Shown here one piece after another: positions 9,782 through 19,418 of a DNA stretch of 64,000 bases. The translations under genes and the position numbers were made by a program. The notes beneath the pieces were generated by a model. That model was not told the origin of the DNA. It made no database searches and was given only the letters and a program-made list of their open reading frames with translations. The stretch covers positions 310,001-374,000 of the forward strand of contig LATX02000176.1 in assembly GCA_001466705.2 (NCBI GenBank), given 5' to 3'. How positions within the stretch are numbered: the first letter of the stretch is position 1; each line of letters opens with the position of its first letter. The DNA is from Moniliophthora roreri. Taxonomy: Eukaryota > Basidiomycota > Agaricomycetes > Agaricales > Marasmiaceae.

Positions 9782-11065
9782 ATGTCCAATGCAACTTCCA
9801 GTTCTGCTTCTGACTCTAGCAACTACCATGGCCATGATATGCCTGTCCCTCCTGCTTCCTCTGGCCTTCGTTATGAAGATGACATCACCTACACCAGACC
9901 CTTCAATCCCTCTCCCTTCGAACTATTATTCTTGGTCAATACCAGAGGACACAACGACACCCTTCAAAATGCGTCTATGGGACAGCCCCACCTACAGTTC
10001 GCCATTGACAGTCTTATTCGTCTTCAGGCGCAATGTACCTCCCTCAATGCGATCATTGAGGAGACAAATGTATATGCGGCTAATCTTGCTTTCAATGCAA
10101 CAGCAAGCAGACCCACCCCTCTCCAAGTAGAAGGGCCCATGATGGTACCGTCTTTTCCTATTAATCCTGAACGACTCGAGTTTCATCTTTGCCATCAACT
10201 TTCTGGGCTAGGTCCCCTCCCCATGGATGTTTGTGACGCAAATCCAAATGATCCAATCTTCTTACGAGCAGCAGAAATGTACAGAGCTAGGATCGGGGCA
10301 GCTCTGGAGCTTGCCCTTGATCAGACCCACTTTTGTCCCCGTCGTACCAGAACAGAGCCTGTTCTATCTAGAGAGGCTGGTCCCTCCTCCATAGTCTCTG
10401 AACAACACTCCCCCTCCAATCCTGATTCCTCCGCCGCACTTGTCTATCCCCTATCCCCCTCTACTGGCGACTCCACCCCCCTCTATGCCCAGTCCATTGG
10501 TGTCACCTTGGCATCTCCCTCTCCAGCTCCCAAATCTATCCCTGAACCTGCACCAACACCCTCCAGGTTTGACCCCTTCAACGTCAATGACGAACCTGAC
10601 GCCCCTGCCTCAGTACCTTTCTTGGCAAGTGGAAGGCCCAACCCTGCCTTCATCAGTATCCGCAATGCCGTCAGAGCAAACCCAGGGATACAGATTGATA
10701 CGAGAGCGTTTACCAACCCCCCTCCCCCGTACAACTATCTCACCCACGTCAGCTTCAGTATGGGACGACGAGAACGTATTAGAAACCACGGGACAGGTTG
10801 AACAGAGGGCGTCAATCGAGGAAATACACGAGTTTCTCTGTGCCCTGTGTGCAGGGTGGCGAACCACCGCACCCAAAACTGTCCGAGCTACCATTGCAAG
10901 GAGTGCGGATTATTTGTGCCTGGACATATTCCTTGGCATTGCAGTCTCCAATGAAGGCTGCTTAGACTTCCTCGAACGGACTATTCCAGGGGCGCACACT
11001 TTGCTAATGACGATTTCTATGGGGGTGATTACGACGACGATCTCTACAGAGACAGAGAGCAGTGA
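9782..11065 (+). pseudogene. ORF3: accessory tandem zinc-knuckle protein of element A
   Basis: A separate frame starting at ATG 9782, 31 nt after the pol stop and in another phase. It is open for 339 codons to TGA 10799 and continues in the same phase through a second TGA (10952) to a TGA at 11063-11065, giving about 427 codons. N-terminal block TYTRPFNPSPFELLFL (about 9890-9937) recurs in the E copy. A Pro/Ser-rich middle follows. Then two knuckles at 10841-10942: CX2CX4HX4C, four residues, CX2CX6HX4C (CPVCRVANHRTQNC, CKECGLFVPGH). A short Asp/Tyr-rich tail ends it. The two premature TGA fit CGA-to-TGA change. Role unknown: nucleic-acid binding is inferred from the knuckles. It is not an envelope protein, since no membrane segment is seen. 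Confidence 0.75.
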
Positions 11066-11202
11066 AGCAGCCAGAAGTGGAGAAGTAGAAGATCCCGACG
11101 ACCTCGTACCAGTCTTTGTAGGACCAACGGAGGGAGAGCCCCGAGAAATCACCCTCCCCGACAGACGAACGGTGACGGTAGTCAGAATGGGATCTGCTAC
11201 AT

Positions 11203-11215
11203 AAAGAAGGAGTAG
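11203..11215 (+). promoter_or_regulatory. Polypurine tract of element A
   Basis: aaagaaggag followed by tag immediately before the 3' LTR at 11216, the expected place for plus-strand priming. Confidence 0.5.
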
Positions 11216-11597
11216 TGTTACGAACACTTCTTTTTCCTTGTCGAACTAACAGACTTGTAATACCATGTGACCACGTTTCTTCTCTCTTGTTCTATGACCT
11301 TCTTTCTGACTCTATATCTTGTACAACGGCTCCGATGTAGTCTTACTTGAGCATTCTATTGGGTTCTATAACATTCCATTAGATACAAACGAGTAGCTAC
11401 ATTGTACTTATTTAAAGACTGTAAAACTGGGTCTAAGCTCTTCAGCTTGACCTGGTTAATCATAACTTGTGTCTAGTAACGAACGATCAGAACTCAGAAC
11501 CTCAGAGACCTCTGAGCAAACTCAAACTTGAACCTTGACTTGACTTTACTTCGTTAGTAAGGTTGAGTGTTGACATTGCTGTGCAAGTGACGTAACA
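11216..11597 (+). repeat. 3' LTR of element A
   Basis: 382 bp, same ends as the 5' copy. It keeps TATTTAAA (11409-11416) and the self-primer (11442-11453). Followed by the target duplication tctgt. Confidence 0.93.
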
Positions 11598-11602
11598 TCT
11601 GT

Positions 11603-11879
11603 TCAATTGTTGCTTTGACACAAGTTGTTGATTAACCAGGTGAAGCTGAAGAACTAAGGCTTCAGCTTGAGCACTTAAATATGTACATCTGTTGACTACT
11701 AAGTACATTCTACATAAGTAGTAACAATGGCTAAATAGATAATTCGACATGCGTAAGAGTCCATCATTTGTCGGTGTTTAAATAATAAGTATTACATGAG
11801 TGAGAAGAAGAAGGAGACTGGGAAGGTGTAATGGGTCTGAGGGGAAGGGGAAACATAGGATCAGAGGGAAATTGTAACA
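11603..11879 (-). repeat. 3' LTR of element B, inner part
   Basis: 277 bp that continue the LTR begun at 4386 and match the corresponding part of 18513-18900. On the minus strand the LTR begins TGTTACAATTTCC here. The plus-strand ttacccccc at 11880 is B's polypurine tract. Confidence 0.85.
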
Positions 11880-12106
11880 TTACCCCCCCATTATGGTCTA
11901 GAGCCTGATTCTAGACCATCTAACATTCTCTGTCTCCATACAACTCACTATTGTAATCCTGAGACTCACCAGGAGCCCAGCCTTCTGCCATCATCACATC
12001 AACCCTGTCATTCTGATCCAGCTCCTTGAATGTCACCCTTTTTGGATCTACCCCCATAAAGAGAAAATCCCAATGTCCTTCTGCTGTAAATACTGTGAAA
12101 TCTCCC

Positions 12107-12920
12107 TCATTGTTCTCCATTGCCAAAGATAAGTGGGTCATCATCATAACTGTTATAGTCTGACAGAGAGCCACTGTTCAGATGAGGCCTTCCATTTGAA
12201 AGCCTCAAAGACCATCTTCTGTTATGGCACCCCGCAGTAATATGTCCAGGTTGATACTGGAGGCATCAATGGCACATGTACTGTGGGCAGTTTCTGGGGA
12301 GATAGCGCTCCAGTCCACACACAAGGCAGATATGTGCTTCATCAGAGCCACTACATAACAATTCCTGGGACAGGGAAGGTGAGACACTGTTTGAGAGGGA
12401 TGTCAGGTTGGGGGTATCCATTTCCATCAGTTCTTCGTCCAAGGCAGTTGAGAAGGCTGAAAGTATTTGGGTCAGGATATTCAGAAGGAGCTTGGGGATC
12501 TGCAGGTAGAGGCATGGACAAATGTGTACAATATGGAACGATGGATGGTACCATTACAGGACTCTCTAGGCTTATCCTGTAGTTGCATGCAAATAGGATC
12601 TGATTTGCAATTTCCAGATTGCAACTTTCCACAATTTTTCCAAGAAGCTCATGTTGCACTCAGAGAAATAGAAGACTTTTGACAGTTGACTCCAAATGAT
12701 TGCCAGGGTTGATGGCATTACATATCTGCTGATCATACTGTTGGGAGTTGAAGAGGTGGAGGAGTTGGTAGAGGTTCAGTCAAAGGCTGTGATGATAGGT
12801 GAGGTTTTCACTATATCGTCCATCTCCAGCTTCAGTAGGAGTAGGGCTTGGGAGTCCTTGTGAGCAGCTACCAGAAGCAGCAGAAGCAGAAATAGAGGCA
12901 GTGGTTGCATTAGAAGACAT
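12107..12920 (-). pseudogene. ORF3 of element B, decayed
   Basis: ATG at 12920-12918 follows the pol stop TAA (12924-12922) by one base, and the first codons (MSSNATTAS) resemble those of A ORF3. Frameshifts follow. In another phase the paired knuckles are readable at 12227-12328: CLVCGLERYLPRNC, PQYM, then CX2C...PGHITAGC. The first knuckle's His is Tyr (TAT) and one residue of the second is a stop. The distance from the first Cys to the closing TGA (12109-12107) is 73 codons, against 74 in A, which supports a real shared C-terminus. Confidence 0.6.
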
Positions 12921-14430
12921 ATTAGACAATAGGGATGGGTTTTGCTGGTTTCAATTTGTGCCTTTTTATATAGTCTGTGTAGAGGTTGAGGCAGTTAACC
13001 ATTCCTTCAGTTTCTACCTATCGATTATGGGAAGAATCATATTCTGTGTATGAGATCAGAAATTCTTATAGTTGTTTCTTCAGCTGATGTCCAATTATTG
13101 CTTCTACTTTGTATTCTTTGAAACCTTCTATCAGATCCAGTGGAGGCTCAGTGAAACTTGGTCTGTGGGCTTCAGTTTCCTTGTACAGCAATAATAAGGC
13201 TGCATGGAATACTGGATGTATCTTCCATTGGGGTGGCAGTTTCAACCAATATGTCACTGGTCCCATGATGTCAGTTATAGTGAAGGGGCCTTCTCTTTTC
13301 AGGGCTAGCTTCTTCTTGGGGTATCTGATGACAAGATTCTTCCCATCTAGCCAGACCTTTTGTTCTATCTTGAACGTGTCTAATCATTCTTTCTCTCTTC
13401 AGATCATTTTCTGCCATGCTATTTCTATGAGACTGGAAGCTTCGTCTCTCACTCTCTTAATTTTGTTAAGTCTTTCTTCTACTGGCGGAATGTTCATCTT
13501 CTCAAAGGCTGTTGAAAATGCCCTTGGGTTGTATCCCATCATCATGTAGAATGGCAACATTTTCAATGTGGAGTGGGAGCGATTGTTATAGGCGAATTTG
13601 GCTAGCAGGAGGTATTCCTTCCAGTGGGTTTGCTCCTTAGAACAGAAGATTTGTAGAAAAACTTCAATTTCTTGGTTGACCCTTTCTGTCTTGCCATCTG
13701 TCTGAGGATGGAACACTGTGCTCATAGAGTGTTTAATGAGCAGTTGTTTCCCCATCTCCTGGAACACTTCAGCTGCGAATCTTGGGTCTCAGTTTGAGAT
13801 GATGTGATTGGGGAGTCCAAAGCATTTGTACAGATGGTCGATCAGCAATGTAGCTATTCCTACTGCATCTGTTGTCTTGGTGTGAAAATTGCACCCTTTG
13901 TAGATAAGTGGTCCACCACGATTAAAATAGCATCAGAACTGTCTACTTCAGGTAGGTCAGTGATGAGATCCATAGTACAGACTTGGAAGGGAAAGGAGTT
14001 TTTTGGTACTTGTAGGGGTTGGATAGGTGTTCTTGTGGGGTGTGTGTTTGCTTTCATTTGCTGACAAGGCACACATCCATCAATGAAGTTTCTAATGAAT
14101 TTGGTCATCCCCAGCCACCAGTAATCTTGTTGTACTTGCTCGACAGTACTCCATTGGCCTGGATGTTCTGTACTCTTGCTTTCGTGAATCTGTTTAATGA
14201 GGTTGCATCTTAACTCTTCATTATTTGGCACATAGACCTTTCCTTTGAAGAACAGGAGGTCTTCCTTGATTTCCCAGTCTGCAAGAGCAGATTTGATTGG
14301 TGGTATGCCTTGATCCAGTAAGGATTCAAGAGCCAACTTATGAAAGTTGTCCAGGCCCAATTGTTTGTGTATGGCAGCCTCCAGGTCTAGGTCTATCTCT
14401 TTGATGAACAAATGATCTGGGAGCATGACA
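12921..14430 (-). pseudogene. Integrase and chromodomain of element B
   Basis: Minus-strand pieces 14426-13860 and 13767-13399 carry the integrase: HESKSTEHPGQW, DYWWLGMTKF and CVPCQQMK for the zinc region, MDLITDLPEV, and HPQTDGKTERVNQE for the core. The C-terminal part VTYWLKLPPQWKIHPVFH is at 13260-13200. The chromodomain KEYKVEAIIGH...SSHN runs from about 13120 to 12950, broken by stops. The pol stop is TAA 12924-12922, abutting ORF3. Confidence 0.85.
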
Positions 14431-15868
14431 ATGTCTTTGTTATCAGAATCTTCTGCTTCCTCTTCGTTGCTTCATTATGAAAGGGTGTCTGCCTGGGTCA
14501 TCTGTTTCTCTGGCATATGGACAAGTGCAAGGTCGAATTCTGAAAGGAACAAGCTCCATTGTGCTTGTCGCCTGTTGAGTTTCTGTGCTGTTTGGAAATA
14601 TGTAAGGTTTTTGTAATCAGATAGCACAACCACCTTGTGTCCTCCTCTCATGAGATAGTGTCACCATTCTTGAAGGGCTCTTACAATTGCTAAAAGCTCC
14701 CTATTGTAGATTTCATAATTTTGCTCAGTTGGTGTGAGGGATTTCGATAAATATCCACATGGGTGCCATTCTCCATCAGTGTCCTGCTGTTGTAATACTG
14801 CACCGGTAGCCCATTTAGAAGCATCTGCTTTGATGAGGAAAGGTTTGCTAGAGTCTGGTATTTTGAGGATCGGTTCCAACAGGAATTTTTTTTTTCAAAA
14901 GGTCAAACACTGTCTGGCATTGTTTAGTCCATTCAAATTTTTGGAACTTCTTGGTGAGGTTGTTCAGAGGTCGTGTGATATCTAAATAGTGACCAATAAA
15001 CTTTCTGTAGAAGTTTCCAAATCCAAGGAAGCCACAGACTCCTTTGACTGTCTGCAGCAGTTGCCAGTCCTGAATTCCTGCTAGTTTTACTAGATCCATT
15101 GCAATATGTCCTGGTCTGATGACCATCCCCAAGAAGACAACTTTGGTTATGTTGAATCTGCATTTCTCTGGTTTGAGATATAGATCTTGATCCCTTATCT
15201 ACTGCAGAAGTCTGCATGTCCTTTTCTGTCAGAAGATCAGAATGTTGTCCATATAGACTACACACCATCCTTTGTCCATGAAATTGGAGAGGATGTCATT
15301 CATGAAGGCTTGGAAAGTTGGTGGCAAGTTGCTCAAGCCAAAGAACATTACCATAGGCTCAAAAAGCCCTTGATTGGTCTTGAAGGCAGCCTTCCATTGG
15401 TCACCTTCTTGAATGCAAATGTTATTGTATCCATTTCAAAGGTCTAACTTGCTGAAGATCTTGGGTCCCTTCAGTTTATCAATAAGTTCCGAAACTAGAG
15501 AGAGTGGGTATGCATTTTTGATGGTTCCCTCATTTAGTTAACAGTAGTCCTGAGTTGGCCATAGAGCACCTTTCTCCTTTTTGGCTACGAAGAAGAAAGG
15601 GGACACCATTGGTGACTTTGATTCTCAAATGTAACCCTTTCATAAGTTTTCCTCCAGAAATTTATCCTGTTCCCTCTGTTCCATTGGGGAGAGTGGATAG
15701 AGTTTGCAATTTTGTGGTTCAAAATCAGGTTTTAGGTCGATAGCGTGATCATATGCTCTTTGTGGAGGGAATTGTTCAGCCTTCCCTTTTTCAAACTGTT
15801 CTCAGTATTCAAGAAGGTAAGGTGGGATGAGGTCTTCAATAGTCTTTTTTGCACCTTCATTTTCCTGT
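14431..15868 (-). pseudogene. Reverse transcriptase and RNase H of element B
   Basis: Broken minus-strand frames. The RT palm and connection carry the box YMDN at 15244-15255 in place of YMDD, then MGMVIRPGHIAMDLVKLAGI and FLGFGNFYRKFIGHY (15132-15000). RNase H is KADASKWATGAVLQQ, YEIYNRELLAIVRALQEW (14840-14661). Several TAG/TGA stops and a frameshift near 14890. The 5' part of the domain is cut by a MITE whose edge is 15869. Confidence 0.8.
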
Positions 15869-16569
15869 CACTACATATGAGGTGTTCTCTTAACATGGTT
15901 TTCTGATTGAGAAAATGCTTAATCTTCTTGCAAAGAAATTTTTAAAAAAACCATATATAAATTCTAAATTTTAATTGTATCCTCTCAACAAGAGTATGTC
16001 TGGAGGATGCTAAATTTTCAACAGCAAAAGATATAGAATTTTCAAGTTCTGAGAATTAATTGATAATATGATATATTAGAATAATTTCCACGCTGAGGAT
16101 ATATTAAAATTTCTCTGTTTGAAAATGCTCAGAAAATACTAATAAGATAAGATAAAAATTCCAAATTTTCTATTGTGGGAAAGTCAGAGAAAGCACTAGG
16201 AAAACACTAGGAAAATAGTAGGAAAATCATGTGGAAACACTATATTTTAAAGCAGTTTTTAGATAGTTTTCATATAGTTTTCCTTTTGTATTTAATGTGT
16301 TTTCTTACTATTTTATAAGGTAGAAAATCTAGTATATTTGTAATTAGAAAACTAAAGGGTAATTTTATGATTTCATTGTCATAAAATTATCAAAAAATAC
16401 AGACTCTTCTGGAAATTAAAATACAGAGTATGCCTGCTGTTTTCAATGTGTGATGATAACTTGAAACCAATAGAATTTTCTGATTGTTGTCTGGAAGTGA
16501 ATATATAGCAGTATTCTGAGTGTATTTCCTTTGTATTAATAACATGAAAAGAACACCTCGTACATAGTG
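15869..16569. mobile_element. CACTA-type MITE, copy 1
   Basis: 701 bp. Left end CACTACATATGAGGTGTTCT, right end its imperfect inverse ending ATAGTG. Flanked by the 3-bp duplication tgt (15866-15868, 16570-16572). CACTA ends with a 3-bp duplication are the hallmark of the CMC/EnSpm superfamily. No coding capacity, so non-autonomous. Inserted in B pol. Confidence 0.88.
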
Positions 16570-16572
16570 TGT

Positions 16573-17102
16573 GTGAGTTCCTGTGACATCATTGTTTTCA
16601 TGTGAATAAGTATTTCTGGAAGTGTGCTATCCAGCACTCCAGTAAACCTCTTGATTGTGATCTTCCTTCTGGGACAGAAGATGATTTCTCTGGTCTGCCA
16701 GTTGATTTGAGGGTTGTGATATCTGAGCCATGGGAGACCTAGAATTATCTGTTCTTCCCCTAATCCTGAAATCAGAAGGTCTTTGTGGAACTCTTTCCCA
16801 GCTATGGTAAAAGTTAAATGCACTGAGTGAGATATCCATGCTGTCTTGTTCAGGGTTCCATCGACGTTGAATACTTTGATTTTCTCAGGTAACTTGTCCC
16901 AATTCTTGTTCAGCACTTTAGCTGCAGATGGACTGATGAATTTCCCTCCAGCTCTGGAGTCTATCAGCGCCTGTGTTTCAACAATTTTGTTTTCCAGTTT
17001 GTATTGGAGAGGAATGTGCATGGAATTTTGATCAATTTTCACTAATACAAAGTGTGAAATTATTATTGGCAGAGAAGACATCACCCTTCTTCACCTCCTT
17101 AA
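16573..17102 (-). pseudogene. Protease region of element B pol
   Basis: Open from the -1 frame at 17102 down to the MITE. ITISHFVLV-like start, then ALIDSRAGGKFIS, where the catalytic DSGA has become DSRA, KVFNVDGTLNKTAWISHSV and the ILGLPWL block near 16740, typical of the retropepsin end. The missing Gly and the downstream breaks make it inactive. Confidence 0.82.
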
Positions 17103-17108
17103 AAACCC
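17102..17108 (-). promoter_or_regulatory. -1 frameshift heptamer, element B
   Basis: On the minus strand G GGT TTT precedes the gag stop TAA (17101-17099). The codon phases of the gag frame (18349 series) and the pol frame (17084 series) agree with a -1 slip here. Confidence 0.7.
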
Positions 17109-17109
17109 T

Positions 17110-18457
17110 CTTGCTCCATTTGGTCCAGAAGCCAGTTCTTCTCTTCCTTTGGTTGCTCCTCAACAAGGGCACAAATTTTCACATACCTCTCTTCCTTCAT
17201 CATTGGCTTGACTTCCTCTTTCTTCTCCTTCTGTCCTGGCTTATGGAGCAGTCTCAGATTTGATAAACTGGTCTTTCCACACTAGAAACACTGCCTCTTA
17301 GCCATGTATTCCTTCCAATCTACTTCTGAGATCTTCTTTACTTCCACTTTGTCTTTCTTCCTGAACGAGCACTGTGATTTTCCATTATCTTCGTCCCACT
17401 TCTTCCCATATTCCAGAGCCTGTTTCCAGGATTCATCAGAAAGTATGGCAGCATTCATCCAATTCTTGATCTTTTCTGGCTTCCCTTCTGGTCATGTTAT
17501 AATCTTGAACATGAGACCTTTGGGAAGTCCTTGTTTGAAGGCTTCAATCTGGGCAGTGTCATTGTAGCTGGTCTGCTTTGCCAAGTGTTCAAATTGGTAT
17601 GTGTATTTGTCTGCTCATTCTTTCATTTTGAGATTGCATAGTTTCATCTGAGCTTCTAGCATGGTATTGAGGGGTTCAAAGGAAGTTTTGAAGTCTTTGG
17701 TAAACTCCCCCCAATCGGGGTTCAGATCTGGGTTATCTAGAAGTTCATCTGTTTTCTGATCCTTCCAGAATTCTGCTGGTCCTCCCTTTATATATGAGAG
17801 AAGGAACAATGCCTTGGTCTCTCCAGTTTTGAAGGCCTTTGGGTTCAACACAATGTATAATTTAACTTCTCTGAGAAACTTCTTTGCATTCTTCCAACTT
17901 CCATTGAACTCTGACAGGAGGGCAGCCTTTATTTCCTTTTCTTTGGCTACCACCTGTACTGGTATAGTGGTTCCTATCTTTGCTTCTTCTGGTTCCAGCT
18001 TTGGCCTACTCCCAGATGGCTTCTTGTCTTCAGCCATTAGTGGTTTCTGTGTTGTTGATCTCGGGCTGTTTTTCAGGGCTTCCAGAAAGCTCTGGAATGG
18101 GTCTGTTTCTTCAGGAGATTTGAAGAAGGTATTGAGTGTAAATAGTTCTTCGGTCCTCAATATCTGCTTTGATAAGTTGTCAGTGGAGTCTGCTTCACTT
18201 AATCCAAGTGCTGTGGATCTGGGGGTCAAGGTTTTCCTTGTTCTGAACTCATCTGATGACATCTCTTCTGGAGATAGCTTCTCTTGCAATGGATTCCACA
18301 AGAGAGTCAGTAGTTCCCTGTGAGATGCTCTGGTTAATGGTGGGGTCACTCATCCACCAGGATTTGATATTGATTGGGTTTGTAATCCATGCTACCACTC
18401 TTCCACTTCAGCAATGTCTTGTTCAATCTGCTGTTCAGTCTTCTGTTTTGTCATCAT
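17110..18457 (-). pseudogene. Gag of element B
   Basis: Starts at ATG 18457 (MMTKQKTEQQIEQDIAEVEEW). It is broken early by TAG and TGA, then open 18349-17615: KSPEETDPFQSFLEALKNSPR, EIKAALLSEFNG, KKFLREVKLYIVLNPKAF, LFLLSYIKGGPAEFWK, MKLCNLKMKE. The remaining part to 17110 has stops and a frameshift; its knuckle near 17300-17240 keeps CF.CGK and then shifts frame before the second Cys. Homologous to C and J Gag throughout. Confidence 0.82.
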
Positions 18458-18498
18458 CTTGTTAGGTGACACCTAGACCTCGAGAGGCTGGCTATTGA

Positions 18499-18510
18499 TC
18501 AGCTTGACCT
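18499..18510 (-). promoter_or_regulatory. Primer-binding site of element B (self-primer type)
   Basis: Minus-strand aggtcaagctga, 2 nt from the LTR end, is complementary over 12 nt to tcagcttgacct in the same strand's LTR (plus-strand aggtcaagctga near 18659-18670). Confidence 0.62.
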
Positions 18511-18512
18511 TG

Positions 18513-18900
18513 TGTTATGTTACTTGTACAGCAACATTTCTCCTTACAACACAACTAACAAGTGTTGCAAGTACAAGTTCAAGTTAGAGTTCGCTCAGAG
18601 GTTTCTGAGGTTTAGAGATCTGTTCAATCATTGCTTCAACACAAGTTGTTGATTAATCAGGTCAAGCTGAAGAACTAAGGCTTCAGTTTGAGTGCTTAAA
18701 TACATACATCCATTGACTACTAAGTATGTTCTATGTAAGTGGTGACAGTGGCTAAATAGATAATTTGATATGCATAAGAGTCTGTCATTCATTGGTGTTT
18801 AAATAATAAGTATTACATGAGTGAGAAGAAGAAGGGGACTGGGAAGGTGTAATAGGTCCTAGAGGAAGGGGAAACATAGGATCAGAGGGAAATTGTAACA
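18513..18900 (-). repeat. 5' LTR of element B
   Basis: 388 bp. On the plus strand it starts tgttatg and ends gtaaca. It equals the split LTR 4386-4496 plus 11603-11879 in length, and is followed by the agtgc duplication. Confidence 0.88.
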
Positions 18901-19418
18901 AGTGCAGCTCATATCCAGAGAAAAGGAAGTGAAGGCTGCACTTCCGAGAGAGTTCAGAGGAGATCAGAAGGAAGCAAAGAAATTCCTCAGAGAAGTGCAG
19001 CTGTACATTGCATTAAACCCAAAAACATTCACAACTGATAGAATGAAGAAACTGTTCCTGTTGTCTTACATGAAGGATGGACCAGGAGAGTTCTGGAAGA
19101 ACAAGAAAACAGACCTATTACTGGAGAATAACCTGGAAACAGAAGCAGTCACATGGGGAGACTTTGTTGAAGATTTAAAAGTCTCATTTGAGCTACTGGA
19201 CACAGTGCTTGAAGCCCAGATGAAGCTTCAAGACCTGAAAATGAAGGAGTGGGCCAACAAATACACCTATTATTTCCAGTACCTTGCAAAGCAAACAGGG
19301 TACAATGATGCAGCCCAGATCAAAGCCTTCAAACATGGATTACCGAAAGGTCCCATGTTAAAAATCATGACTAGGCTGGAAGGAAAGCCTGACACCATCA
19401 AGGATTGGATGAATGCAG
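18901..19418 (+). pseudogene. Gag of element C, second part
   Basis: Picks up the Gag frame left at 4380: EKEVKAALPREFRGDQKEAKKFLREVQLYIALNP, FLLSYMKDGPGEFWK, MKLQDLKMKEWANKYTYYF, TRLEGKPDTIKDWMNAV. The frame is open here. At 19419 the D-type LTR begins, and the downstream block seen in J (ILYNESY) is missing. The rest of C is not in the window. Confidence 0.82.

Larger units (their letters stand above)
4497..11597 (+). mobile_element. Ty3/gypsy chromovirus A, youngest element, nested in B's LTR
   Basis: 7,101 bp with two 382-bp LTRs differing at 9 positions, all transitions. It is flanked by tccgt (4492-4496) and tctgt (11598-11602), a 5-bp duplication with one C/T change. The element is complete in layout: LTR, PBS, gag, frameshift site, pol, ORF3, purine tract, LTR. 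It is richer in CpG than its surroundings, as expected for a later arrival. All premature stops in its reading frames are TGA, and the RT catalytic box is lost, so it is not autonomous now. Confidence 0.93.
4386..18900 (-). mobile_element. Ty3/gypsy chromovirus B, nested in element C
   Basis: Bounded by 388-bp LTRs (tgttac...gtaaca) and an exact 5-bp target duplication agtgc at 4381-4385 and 18901-18905, both inside C gag. Minus-strand order: 5' LTR (18900-18513), PBS, gag, -1 frameshift site, protease, reverse transcriptase, RNase H, integrase, chromodomain, ORF3, polypurine-type border (ttacccccc on the plus strand at 11880) and 3' LTR. The 3' LTR is itself split by element A, and a CACTA MITE splits protease from RT. 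Many stops and frameshifts; the LTR differences I read are transitions. Dead. Confidence 0.9.

Noticed and set aside
5975..11065. Recoded or readthrough TGA in element A
   Set aside because: TGA-only stops could suggest reassignment, but they are explained by CGA decay at CpG, and the RT catalytic residues are also lost, so there is no sign of current function.
9782..11065. Envelope-like protein of an errantivirus type
   Set aside because: No signal peptide, membrane segment or cleavage site; zinc knuckles point to nucleic-acid binding.
10440..11204. 254-codon open frame overlapping ORF3 of element A
   Set aside because: The phase of ORF3 carries the zinc knuckles conserved in B and E. This frame has no counterpart in them and starts in the Pro-rich middle.
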